From assembly GCF_947259545.1 (NCBI RefSeq), contig NZ_CAMYMK010000011.1, forward strand, positions 248,001 to 312,000: a stretch of DNA of 64,000 nucleotides, in the 5' to 3' direction. Positions 1-7,716 of this stretch are shown here, in pieces. How positions within the stretch are numbered: position 1 is the first letter of the stretch; each line of letters begins with the position of its first letter. The position numbers and the translations under genes were made by a program. Origin of the DNA: an uncultured Marinobacter sp. GTDB lineage: Bacteria > Pseudomonadota > Gammaproteobacteria > Pseudomonadales > Oleiphilaceae. The notes beneath the pieces were generated by a model that was not told where the DNA came from, did no database searches, and worked only from the letters and a program-made list of their open reading frames with translations.

Positions 1-23
1 TCTCGTTGGTGGTGGTCCGGGTG

Positions 24-1331
24 TTAAAACGCAGCAGTCCAGCCATCCGGCACGCTACCTTCACGGATACGTTGTGGGTGGTCTCCCACATCAACCCGGA
101 CCACTTCCTCGGCCCGATCAATGTTGATCACCGACATTTGATCCGTCCCACTCCAGGACACGAAGCAGTTCTCGCCCGAGGTATCCCGGGTGATCCAGTA
201 AGGCTTCTCACCCAGCCCTTCCAACAATTCATATTCGAACGTTTTACGGTCAACAATGGCCACATAGTCGCTCATGGTGCCGGCGACACACAGCTTCTCG
301 TCATCGGCCCCCATTGAGATTCCGTGGTGCGCCGAGTCGTTCACGTAAAGCTCGACTGGCAGGTCCGGCACCAGGTTCGGAAGGTTGGCGACCCGGGTGA
401 TCTGGTCGTTTTCCATATCGTACTCAACGAACCCATGGAAGAACGAAAGCTGGAAGTAGAAGAACTTTTCATCCTCGGTGTGCGCCATGGGTCGAATGGC
501 TGGGCTCATGTCCGGATAACCCGCTTCGGCCAGCTTTTCGCTGATATCAAAGCTTTTGATGTCTTCCCAGGTGTCTGTATCAACCACTTTGAAAATGCGC
601 TCACCCTTGGTGTCGGTCAGTGCGCCACGGTCTGCCGGGGAGAACACATGACCGATACTGGCGTGGTAGATCTTCTTGCCGTCTTTCGAGTAAACATTTT
701 CATGGGGTGAGTTACCGGTTGGGAAGCGCGCTTTTTCTTCGCCAGTCCAGACATCGAGAATATGCACCACGCTGCCTGTTGAGGCAGACACCGCAACTTC
801 ACTGCCGTCCGGAGATAGCGCCATATGGTCAGAGCGAATACCCTCCACTTCGAACCGCCACACAATGTCATTAGAGGCAATATCGATGGCGACGACATCC
901 GCAAAACTGGGGCGCGAAACGATTAACAGCTCCCCGTTTCGGGTGCTATACATGTCGTCTACGTATTGGTTGTGGCCCTCCCCGATCAACAATGCAATGC
1001 CATGAAACGCGGCCAGTTTGATCGGATCAAGACGAATCTCATTCATCCGTTCTTCTTTGTCCGGAATGCCATTGATGCGGCCAATTTTTACGTAGCTTTC
1101 GCCATCAATTACATCAATGACGCCATCCCAGTTGCTACCGACAAACACCACAGGTTTGGCACCGTCCTCAACGGGAATCGTTGCCAGGGGCTCGTTATCC
1201 CGTTGTGTTTGTTCCGCAGGGTTCTGGGCCGAGGTATCGCTGTCTTTGTCACCAGCACTTTCACTCTCGCCCATGCAGCCGGACAAAATCAGCGCCATAA
1301 AAAAGGGGGTAAGGGATACTATTAAACGCAT
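24..1331 (-). CDS. YVTN-type beta-propeller lipoprotein
   Basis: A 435-aa protein with a lipoprotein signal: a hydrophobic stretch ends in an LSGC lipobox with Cys19, then a Ser/Asp-rich linker. The remainder shows repeated blade-like segments such as MALSPDGSEVAVS, NVYSKDGKKIYHA and VVDTDTWEDIKSF, and ends with VDVGDHPQRIREG. This pattern is typical of YncE/YVTN propellers and of the propeller subunits of quinohemoprotein dehydrogenases. I infer an outer-membrane- or periplasm-anchored propeller; ligand and partner are unknown. It is alone on the minus strand, so a role as a dehydrogenase subunit is unsupported here. It lies on the side of the tRNA-Arg fragment where an integrated element would be, so it may be island cargo. 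Confidence 0.75.
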   Translation of the reverse strand: MRLIVSLTPFFMALILSGCMGESESAGDKDSDTSAQNPAEQTQRDNEPLATIPVEDGAKPVVFVGSNWDGVIDVIDGESYVKIGRINGIPDKEERMNEIRLDPIKLAAFHGIALLIGEGHNQYVDDMYSTRNGELLIVSRPSFADVVAIDIASNDIVWRFEVEGIRSDHMALSPDGSEVAVSASTGSVVHILDVWTGEEKARFPTGNSPHENVYSKDGKKIYHASIGHVFSPADRGALTDTKGERIFKVVDTDTWEDIKSFDISEKLAEAGYPDMSPAIRPMAHTEDEKFFYFQLSFFHGFVEYDMENDQITRVANLPNLVPDLPVELYVNDSAHHGISMGADDEKLCVAGTMSDYVAIVDRKTFEYELLEGLGEKPYWITRDTSGENCFVSWSGTDQMSVINIDRAEEVVRVDVGDHPQRIREGSVPDGWTAAF

Positions 1332-1388
1332 GAAAAGGGCTCCACATTGATATCTATTGTTTTTCTTTAATCACGCCACGACGAAAAC

Positions 1389-1832
1389 GTGACATTTTGT
1401 TGTGAAACATTATGGATACGTAATCGCAGTTTCAGCTATGGCAGAATTGACAGAGCGATTGGCGGAACCGTCAACTCGGCCCGTATACGCCCTCTGAGTG
1501 ACCCTACCCCGTTTCCAGGGACGGCATTAAAGCCGCAAGAACTGGTGGCGGATTACATTGCCCGGGACTTTTTGAATTTCGCGATCAGGAACAAGGACAA
1601 TCACATTCGAAACACAGCGATCTTGAAGAGGGGCAGGGATATTGCGCTTGCGCCGGCGTTCGATGTGGCACCCATGGTTCTCGACCCCGAGGGGTTCGCA
1701 CGAGAGGAAATCATCAAAGCCCTCGATCACGGGGAAATTGAGCTCGGGGAGGCGATTAAACGAATGCGCCTCGAATGGACTGGCCTGAACCAGACACTTT
1801 TTTTATCCACCACCTGCCCACCAAATTATTGA
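1389..1832 (+). pseudogene. HipA-like kinase C-lobe remnant
   Basis: A 147-aa frame preserves only the C-terminal lobe of a HipA-family Ser/Thr kinase. It has a KDNHIRN segment matching the HipA catalytic loop (Asp, His, Asn), followed by APAFDVAP, which matches the metal-binding Asp region. Intact HipA proteins are about 400-440 aa, and the whole N-lobe and ATP-binding part are missing, as is any HipB-like antitoxin. The first 30 or so and last 15 or so residues do not look like HipA and probably read into unrelated DNA. I infer a decayed toxin gene at the edge of an integrated element. The start codon is not meaningful. Confidence 0.6.
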
Positions 1833-1880
1833 CAAGCAACGATTTATACCCACCGACCTCACTCCAGCCCGTCCCCACTC

Positions 1881-1931
1881 GGTGCCCTCCGGAGGCAAAG
1901 GTCATAGGTTCGAATCCTATCGGGCGGGCCA
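1881..1931 (+). tRNA. Partial tRNA-Arg(CCG): 3' half, probable attachment-site duplicate
   Basis: The sequence runs from the anticodon arm to the CCA end of a tRNA-Arg with anticodon CCG. A GCC-CTCCGGA-GGC anticodon stem-loop is followed by a short variable loop, the T arm ATAGG-TTCGAAT-CCTAT (1904-1920), an acceptor strand CGGGCGG, a discriminator G and CCA at 1929-1931. No matching 5' acceptor strand (CCGCCCG) or D arm lies upstream, so this is not a functional gene. Such 3' halves are what site-specific integrases leave at the distal end of an element inserted into a tRNA gene. Confidence 0.75.
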
Positions 1932-1938
1932 TATTTAG

Positions 1939-1975
1939 AAAGGACTTGCGTGAGAGCGCAGGTCCTTTTTGTTTT
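1939..1975 (+). terminator. Rho-independent terminator behind the tRNA-Arg fragment
   Basis: AAGGACTTGCG and CGCAGGTCCTT form an 11-bp stem with one G-U pair and a short loop, followed immediately by a T-rich tract. It starts 8 nt after the CCA end of the tRNA fragment, the normal position for a tRNA terminator. This suggests that the chromosome side is to the right and the inserted element to the left. Confidence 0.8.
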
Positions 1976-2122
1976 CTGCTACCCCGGAAAACCCACAGCC
2001 CAAATGGCGCCGATTGCACTTGCCCCCACACCTTCCCAAACGGTAATTTCTCCACACAGGATCTCAGGTGAGTTCCAGCCTGAGGCGACGGTCTGACGCC
2101 CGAACAACAAGACAAAAACACC

Positions 2123-3130
2123 ATGCTCGAAGCGACTCCTGAATCATCGGTCTCCCGCGAACATTTCCTGACGACGGTCAAGGGATTGAGGCACGTTGTT
2201 GAGCCGGCAAAACTGGAAAAGTCCCTGAGCACGGTGATTGGCAGGCACTCGCACCTGGCTTCCGCCCGCATCCCCCTGGAACGCCTGCTGGAACTTCACG
2301 CCGCTGTCACCGATGGTCGCGATGACCCGCTCCTGTTGGCGAAGGCCTACAGTCACCTGAATTACGACCCCGGGTTTATGGGACGGACATTCCTGGCGGG
2401 TGCCCTGAGTCTGGACGAAGCCATCTCACTGCTCTGTCGTTACATGAAAGTGAATTCGGATCTTTGCAGCGTCACGCTGCAAACAAATCCTGAGTCAGCC
2501 ACTCTTCGGATAACGCCGACAACCGGCTACTCGAGGGCTCACGAACAGCTTGATGCGATGGTTTATAGCTTTTCCCGAATTCTGGTGGCACTGGGCATTG
2601 AGTCCATTGATCTCATCAGGCTTAACCATGTGCCTCCCCTCGTCATTCAGGATCAGTACCATCGTCTGTTTCCTGCCCCAGTGCACTTTGGTGGTAGCGA
2701 GCCGGCGATTCAGTTTTCTCCGGAACAGCTCAATCGACAGCTGGGTTGGGAAGCCTGCCCGGTGGAAAAACTGGCGAAACGCGAACGCCGACTCAAACGA
2801 TTACAGGGGCCACCCAATTGGCTGGAATCTGTCGAAATCCTGATTCCGCCGCTGTCCCGCCGCGGAGAGGCACACATCGACCGGTGCGCGAATCTGCTGG
2901 CGGTGAGCCCACGTTCCTTACAACGCCATATTCGCGCGGAGGGATCGACCTTCCGGGACATTCTCGATCAGAGTCGCCGCAAACTCGCCAGAAACTACCT
3001 TTCAAGGGGGTACTCCAACGAAGTAACGGCCTCGCTTCTAGGGTACAGACAGACGGCCCAATTCTATCGGGCATTTAAGGAGTGGTTTGGCTGCTCACCC
3101 TCGGAGTACCAACACTCCCCTCCCCCTTAG
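2123..3130 (+). CDS. AraC-family transcriptional regulator
   Basis: A 335-aa regulator of the type with an N-terminal AraC effector-binding domain (as in OruR and similar proteins), roughly residues 20-210, and a C-terminal pair of helix-turn-helix motifs, roughly 245-335. The C-terminal part contains LAVSPRSLQRHIRAEG, then a second helix region with LGYRQTAQFYRAFKEWFG and the family ending CSPSEYQ. It lies 49 nt upstream of the exported amidohydrolase gene on the same strand, so it probably controls that gene in response to an unknown ligand. Family assignment is secure; ligand and target are inference. Confidence 0.88.
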   Translation: MLEATPESSVSREHFLTTVKGLRHVVEPAKLEKSLSTVIGRHSHLASARIPLERLLELHAAVTDGRDDPLLLAKAYSHLNYDPGFMGRTFLAGALSLDEAISLLCRYMKVNSDLCSVTLQTNPESATLRITPTTGYSRAHEQLDAMVYSFSRILVALGIESIDLIRLNHVPPLVIQDQYHRLFPAPVHFGGSEPAIQFSPEQLNRQLGWEACPVEKLAKRERRLKRLQGPPNWLESVEILIPPLSRRGEAHIDRCANLLAVSPRSLQRHIRAEGSTFRDILDQSRRKLARNYLSRGYSNEVTASLLGYRQTAQFYRAFKEWFGCSPSEYQHSPPP

Positions 3131-3179
3131 TCCACGTCGACACATCTAAAACATAAACAACAATCGCAAGGAGATACGC

Positions 3180-4502
3180 ATGCGTAAAGCACTGCTACGG
3201 GCAACGCTCGCCTGTATGACTGTCACAACCCCATTTGCTATGGCAGATCAATCACTGACAGACCAGGTCATCCAGGGGGCTGACTCTGTTCACCAGCAAG
3301 CCATTGAATGGCGCCAGGACGTGCACCAACACCCCGAACTCGGCAATCAGGAACACCGAACCGCCAAGCTGGTCGCCGACCACCTCCGCAGGCTGGGAAT
3401 GGAGGTTCAAACCGGTGTTGGGGGAACCGGTGTCGTCGGCATTCTCAAGGGCGGCCTTCCCGGACCGGTGGTGGGTCTCAGGGCGGACATGGATGCGTTG
3501 CCCGTCAAGGAACGTACGGGGCTGCCCTATGCGTCTGACGTTATCCAGAAATACCAGGGCGAGGACACTCACGTCATGCACGCCTGTGGGCACGACGCCC
3601 ACGTCGCCATCCTGATGGCGGTTGCCCAGAACCTCTCCAATGTCCGCGATCAACTCCCGGGTACCGTGAAGTTCATTTTCCAGCCCGCTGAAGAGGGCAC
3701 CAGTGACTACGTCTATAAAGGCGAACAACATTTTGGTGCTCGCCTGATGGTAGAGGAAGGGGTTCTCAAGAACCCGGATGTGGACGCGATTTTCGGGCTT
3801 CATGTGACGTCAAAAGCCCCCACCGGCATCATCAGTTACCGTAGCGGTCCCACCATGGCCAGCAGCTCGGACCTCTATATCACGGTGAAAGGTGAGCAAA
3901 CCCACGGTGCACAACCCTGGGATGGCGTTGACCCCATCGTGACGAGCGCCCAGATCATCAACGGACTGCAAACGGTGGTCAGCCGCAAGACCAACATCAT
4001 GCCGGCTCCGGCGGTTGTCACGATTGGCACCATTGACGGCGGCTCCCGCCACAACATCATTCCGGACTCCGTCAAAATGAGCGGAACCATCCGCACCTTT
4101 GATGACGATGTGCAGCAGCAGGTGAATGAACACGTGACCACAACGACGGAACATATTGCTCATGCTTCCGGCGCTGAAGCAGAGGTTTCTATCGTCAACA
4201 ATTACGCCACAACAGTGAACGATCCGGCACTCACCCAACAGATGCTCCCCACCCTGAAGCGGGTAGCTCCAAAGCGGGTTTTCGAAGCGCCATTGGTCAC
4301 TGGCTCCGAGGACTTCTCATATTATGCGAAGGAAGTTCCCGGGCTGTTCTTTTTCCTCGGTGTTACGCCCATGGAAAACATGAAAAATGCGGCTCCCAAT
4401 CATTCGCCGGAGTTCTACGTGGATGACAAGGCACTGGTCACTGGCATCAAAGCATTGTCGGCGTTAACGAGCGATTACCTGCAAAGCCAGCCCTCTCGTT
4501 GA
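3180..4502 (+). CDS. Exported M20-family amidohydrolase (hippurate hydrolase-like)
   Basis: A 440-aa zinc-dependent hydrolase with a Sec signal peptide (cleavage near AMA-D, residues 22/23), so probably periplasmic. M20/peptidase-D motifs are present: ADMDALP near residue 102, HACGHDAH near 133 and PAEEG near 169, with a GSEDF segment near the C-terminus. Relatives cleave N-acyl amino acids such as hippurate or N-acetyl amino acids; most are cytoplasmic, so the signal peptide is notable. A strong ribosome site (AAGGAGAT) supports the start. It follows the AraC-type gene and probably depends on it. The exact substrate cannot be read from sequence. Confidence 0.88.
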   Translation: MRKALLRATLACMTVTTPFAMADQSLTDQVIQGADSVHQQAIEWRQDVHQHPELGNQEHRTAKLVADHLRRLGMEVQTGVGGTGVVGILKGGLPGPVVGLRADMDALPVKERTGLPYASDVIQKYQGEDTHVMHACGHDAHVAILMAVAQNLSNVRDQLPGTVKFIFQPAEEGTSDYVYKGEQHFGARLMVEEGVLKNPDVDAIFGLHVTSKAPTGIISYRSGPTMASSSDLYITVKGEQTHGAQPWDGVDPIVTSAQIINGLQTVVSRKTNIMPAPAVVTIGTIDGGSRHNIIPDSVKMSGTIRTFDDDVQQQVNEHVTTTTEHIAHASGAEAEVSIVNNYATTVNDPALTQQMLPTLKRVAPKRVFEAPLVTGSEDFSYYAKEVPGLFFFLGVTPMENMKNAAPNHSPEFYVDDKALVTGIKALSALTSDYLQSQPSR

Positions 4503-4554
4503 AATTGATAAGGTTTGGCAGGTAAGCCTTATTGCATCGTCGACCAGACGTGCC

Positions 4555-4582
4555 GCCCGGGGGTGAGTCCCCGGGCTCTTTT
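4555..4582 (+). terminator. Rho-independent terminator after the amidohydrolase
   Basis: GCCCGGGG and CCCCGGGC pair over 8 bp around a GTGAGT loop, followed by CTCTTTT. An alternative, longer-range stem (TGCCGCCC at 4551-4558 with GGGCGGCA at 4588-4595) overlaps it and would compete with it. The simplest reading is a terminator separating the amidohydrolase gene from mqo. The rest of 4503-4743 shows no gene. Confidence 0.7.
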
Positions 4583-4743
4583 CCGCGGGGCGGCAGCTCA
4601 ATAACCTTTCAGCCGCAGCGCCTGAATTTGCCACAAACATCGATTTTTTCGATCCTTACCTATCTTAAAATCTGTTTTTTTGCGATTCGTCATTCGACTA
4701 AGGTAGCAGCCCTTTCTTCGGGCACTACCCAATAGGTCATGAT

Positions 4744-6261
4744 ATGGCGAGTCACCACACTGACATCCTGATGATTGGCGGCGGCATCATGAGCGTTACC
4801 CTCGCTTCGCTGATCAACCGGCTTGATGGCACCCGGTCAATCACCGTGGCCGAGCAGTCCGGACAGCTTGGTGAAGAGAGCTCCGATGCCTGGAATAACG
4901 CGGGCACGGGTCATGCCGGTTACTGCGAGCTCAATTACACGCCTCAACAATCGGATGGCTCCATTGCCATCGAACGCGCACTGCAAATCAACGAACAGTT
5001 TGAGATGTCTTTGCAGTTCTGGAGTTCTCTGGTTGATCGCAATGTGCTTCCCCGGCCTGACTACTTTATCCGCAACGTCCCTCATTTAAGCTGGGTTCAG
5101 GGAACGGACGCGTGTCAGTACCTGAAGAAACGACATGCGGCCCTTCAGTCCCACCCACTATTCGCGGCCATGGAATTTTCCAACCGACCGTCCACCCTGT
5201 CGGACTGGCTGCCATTGGTGACGGGTTCACGGTCGTCCATTGCTCCCACCGCAGCCACCCGGGTTGCTCACGGCAGCGATGTGAATTTTGGGGCCCTGAC
5301 CCGACTGCTCGGCCAGTCTCTTGCCCAGCAGAACGCCATCAACATCCGCCTCAAGACCCGAATTACCAATCTCGCGCGCAAGCAAAAGGCGTGGGTGGTC
5401 ACGCTTCTGGATCTTGAGTCCGGGGAAACAACGGAGCTGACCGCCAATTTCGTGTTCGTTGGTGCCGGCGGTGCTGCACTGCATTTACTTCAGAAGTCCG
5501 GCGCGCCCGAAGCAAAGGGCTATGGCGGCTTCCCGGTTTCGGGGCTGTGGCTGGCCTGTGAGGATGAAGCGCTGGCGATGGCTCACAACGCCAAGGTCTA
5601 CAGTCAGGCGCCGGTGGGCGCGCCACCGATGTCGGTACCGCACCTGGATACCCGTTTCATCGATGGCAAGCCGGCTCTGCTGTTCGGCCCCTTTGCCGGA
5701 TTCACCACCCGCTTCCTGAAGGCAGGGAGCGCGTTCGACCTGGTCAAATCGGTTCGAAGCCACAACCTGCAGAACCTCATGGATGTGGCGGTGGCAAACT
5801 GGCCGCTGACCCGCTATCTGATCCGGGAAGCTCTCAGTTCCAGAGACTCCAGGCTGGATCAACTCCGTAAATTCCTGCCGGATATGCAACCGGAACAATG
5901 GCGCCTACGCCAGGCCGGCCAGCGTGTCCAGATCATCAAATCCAACAGCCGGAACCGCGGCACGCTGGAATTCGGCACCGAAGTACTCACAACGGCCGAC
6001 CGATCAATGGCGGCCTTGCTCGGTGCATCCCCGGGCGCTTCCACCTGTGTCTCCGCGATGCTGAACGTGATCGAACGCTGCCTGCCAGAACTGGTCACCG
6101 GCAAGCATCTGGAAACCCTGCAAACACTGATCCCCAGTTACGGTCAGTCATTGCAGGAGGACACCGTGCTGCTGGAGAACGTTCGGCACTACACCTCCAA
6201 CACTCTGGGCCTCGGGCCCGCCCATTCTCAATTCACCCCTGGACGGAGCATTTCCGCATGA
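4744..6261 (+). CDS. mqo: Malate:quinone oxidoreductase
   Basis: A 505-aa FAD-dependent, membrane-associated enzyme that oxidises malate to oxaloacetate and passes electrons to quinone. It bypasses or supplements NAD-malate dehydrogenase. The N-terminus has the FAD-binding GGGIMS segment, and NNAGTGHAGYCELNYTP is a hallmark Mqo motif around residues 55-75. The length matches the family. The stop codon TGA overlaps the ATG of pntAA (ATGA), so the two are translationally coupled. Coupling to the transhydrogenase suggests that quinone-linked malate oxidation and NADPH supply are expressed together; that link is inference. Confidence 0.95.
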   Translation: MASHHTDILMIGGGIMSVTLASLINRLDGTRSITVAEQSGQLGEESSDAWNNAGTGHAGYCELNYTPQQSDGSIAIERALQINEQFEMSLQFWSSLVDRNVLPRPDYFIRNVPHLSWVQGTDACQYLKKRHAALQSHPLFAAMEFSNRPSTLSDWLPLVTGSRSSIAPTAATRVAHGSDVNFGALTRLLGQSLAQQNAINIRLKTRITNLARKQKAWVVTLLDLESGETTELTANFVFVGAGGAALHLLQKSGAPEAKGYGGFPVSGLWLACEDEALAMAHNAKVYSQAPVGAPPMSVPHLDTRFIDGKPALLFGPFAGFTTRFLKAGSAFDLVKSVRSHNLQNLMDVAVANWPLTRYLIREALSSRDSRLDQLRKFLPDMQPEQWRLRQAGQRVQIIKSNSRNRGTLEFGTEVLTTADRSMAALLGASPGASTCVSAMLNVIERCLPELVTGKHLETLQTLIPSYGQSLQEDTVLLENVRHYTSNTLGLGPAHSQFTPGRSISA

Positions 6262-7427
6262 TGATTGGTATTCCCCGGGAGAAACTGGCCGGTGAAAACC
6301 GGGTCGCGATTATCCCCTCAGGCGTAACGCAGTTGATTGAATCCGGCTATGAGGTGGTCGTGGAGAGCGATGCAGGCCTGGCCGCTCACTTTACGGATGA
6401 AGAGTACCGCCATTGCGGAGCCATCATCGCCGATGACGCCGAGGCGCTCTATCGACAGGCTGAAATCATCCTGAAGGTGCGAGCCCCGGAACCGGAAGAA
6501 GCGGCCCTGATCCGGCCCGAATCCACGCTGATCTGCCTGCTCGACCCCTGGTTTAACCGGCCGCTCCTGGAGCAACTGGCCGACCGGTCCGTACAGGCCT
6601 TCGCACTGGATCTTGTGCCGCGTACCACCCGCGCACAGTCCATGGACGTGCTCAGTGCCATGGCCGGGATCACCGGCTACCGTGCAGTGCTTAGTGGCGC
6701 CATGGCCCTGCCGCGATACTTTCCGATGCTGATGACCGCCGCCGGCACTATCCACCCGGCCCGCGTCCTGGTGATCGGTGCCGGTGTGGCCGGCTTGATG
6801 GCCATTGCTACGGCCCGTCGCCTGGGTGCCGTGGTAGAGGCCTATGATCTGCGCCCCGAGGTCAAGGAACAGGTAAACAGCCTGGGCGCGGATTTTATAG
6901 AAATTGAAGTTCCGCAACCGGCGGCCTCGGGCAACGACGGTTACGCCAAGGCCCAGAATGCCGAATTCTACGCCGCCCAGCGTCAGCAGCTGGCCGATTG
7001 CGTGGCCCGGGCAGATCTGGTGATCACCACCGCATCGGTACCGGGAAAGGCGGCGCCAAAACTGATTGATCGCGACATGATCCACCGCATGAAAAGCGGT
7101 TCGGTGATTGTGGATCTGGCTGCTGACAAGGGTGGCAACGTCGAGGGTACGGTTCTGAACAAAAAGGTAGACCTGGACGGCGTTACCCTGGTGGGCCATG
7201 CCAACCACCCATCAAGGGTGCCGGTGCACGCCTCGCAGCTGCTCACTCGAAACATTACCGGCTTCCTGCTGAACATGACTCGTGAAGGGCATTTCGATCC
7301 GGACCCGGAGGATGACATCGTGACCGCGACCCGAGTCATCCACGAGGGTCGGATTACGCACGGCGAGGAACCCCGGAAAACGGTTGCTCCGGAAACCGCA
7401 GAAACGGACGTTGAGGAAACTGCCTGA
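6258..7427 (+). CDS. pntAA: NAD(P) transhydrogenase subunit alpha part 1
   Basis: A 389-aa cytoplasmic NAD(H)-binding domain (dI) of proton-translocating transhydrogenase, homologous to alanine dehydrogenase. MIGIPREKLAGENRVAI at the start and the Rossmann motif VIGAGVAGL near residue 172 are characteristic. The same frame stays open for 360 nt upstream, but that part lies inside mqo. The ATG at 6258 (or 6261) gives the correct family N-terminus. Subunit alpha is split here into two genes (pntAA and pntAB), as in Rhodospirillum and many marine bacteria, unlike the fused form of E. coli. Confidence 0.95.
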   Translation: MMIGIPREKLAGENRVAIIPSGVTQLIESGYEVVVESDAGLAAHFTDEEYRHCGAIIADDAEALYRQAEIILKVRAPEPEEAALIRPESTLICLLDPWFNRPLLEQLADRSVQAFALDLVPRTTRAQSMDVLSAMAGITGYRAVLSGAMALPRYFPMLMTAAGTIHPARVLVIGAGVAGLMAIATARRLGAVVEAYDLRPEVKEQVNSLGADFIEIEVPQPAASGNDGYAKAQNAEFYAAQRQQLADCVARADLVITTASVPGKAAPKLIDRDMIHRMKSGSVIVDLAADKGGNVEGTVLNKKVDLDGVTLVGHANHPSRVPVHASQLLTRNITGFLLNMTREGHFDPDPEDDIVTATRVIHEGRITHGEEPRKTVAPETAETDVEETA

Positions 7428-7714
7428 TGGAAATGTTTGTTCTTAGTTTCACTATTTTCATTCTTGCCCTGTTTGTCGGCGTCGAGCTGATCAACAAGGT
7501 GCCGCCCACCCTGCACACGCCGCTGATGAGCGGCACCAACGCCATCTCTGGCGTTGTCATTGTTGGCGCCATCATCAGCGCCGGCAGTACCGATCTGTCA
7601 CCCAACGTGGCGGGGGTTCTCGGATTTGTGGCCGTTACCCTGGCCAGCATCAACATCGTGGCCGGCTTTCTGGTAACAGACCGGATGCTCAACATGTTCA
7701 AGCGCAAGGGATAA
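7427..7714 (+). CDS. pntAB: NAD(P) transhydrogenase subunit alpha part 2
   Basis: A 95-aa membrane protein with about three transmembrane helices, corresponding to the C-terminal membrane part of PntA. The segment VELINKVPPTLHTPLMSGTNAISG is typical. Its ATG overlaps the pntAA stop codon (TGATG), and pntB begins 2 nt after its stop. It forms the proton channel together with PntB. Confidence 0.93.
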   Translation: MEMFVLSFTIFILALFVGVELINKVPPTLHTPLMSGTNAISGVVIVGAIISAGSTDLSPNVAGVLGFVAVTLASINIVAGFLVTDRMLNMFKRKG

Positions 7715-7716
7715 TC

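Noticed and set aside
1389..1832. Functional HipBA toxin-antitoxin module
   Set aside because: The N-lobe of the kinase and any HipB-like gene are missing; only C-lobe motifs remain.
1756..2271. Minus-strand frame of 171 aa across the tRNA-Arg fragment
   Set aside because: It includes a translated tRNA fragment and terminator; spurious frames of this kind are commonly misannotated near tRNA ends.
4532..4735. 67-aa frame between the amidohydrolase and mqo genes
   Set aside because: It runs through the terminator hairpin and has no ribosome site or family resemblance.
5898..6257. Upstream extension of the pntAA frame inside mqo
   Set aside because: The extra 120 residues are not transhydrogenase-like and overlap mqo entirely; the ATG at 6258 gives the family start.
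6318..7208. Minus-strand frame of 296 aa opposite pntAA
   Set aside because: A shadow of the GC-rich plus-strand gene with a His/Gly/Gln-rich product and no recognisable domain.
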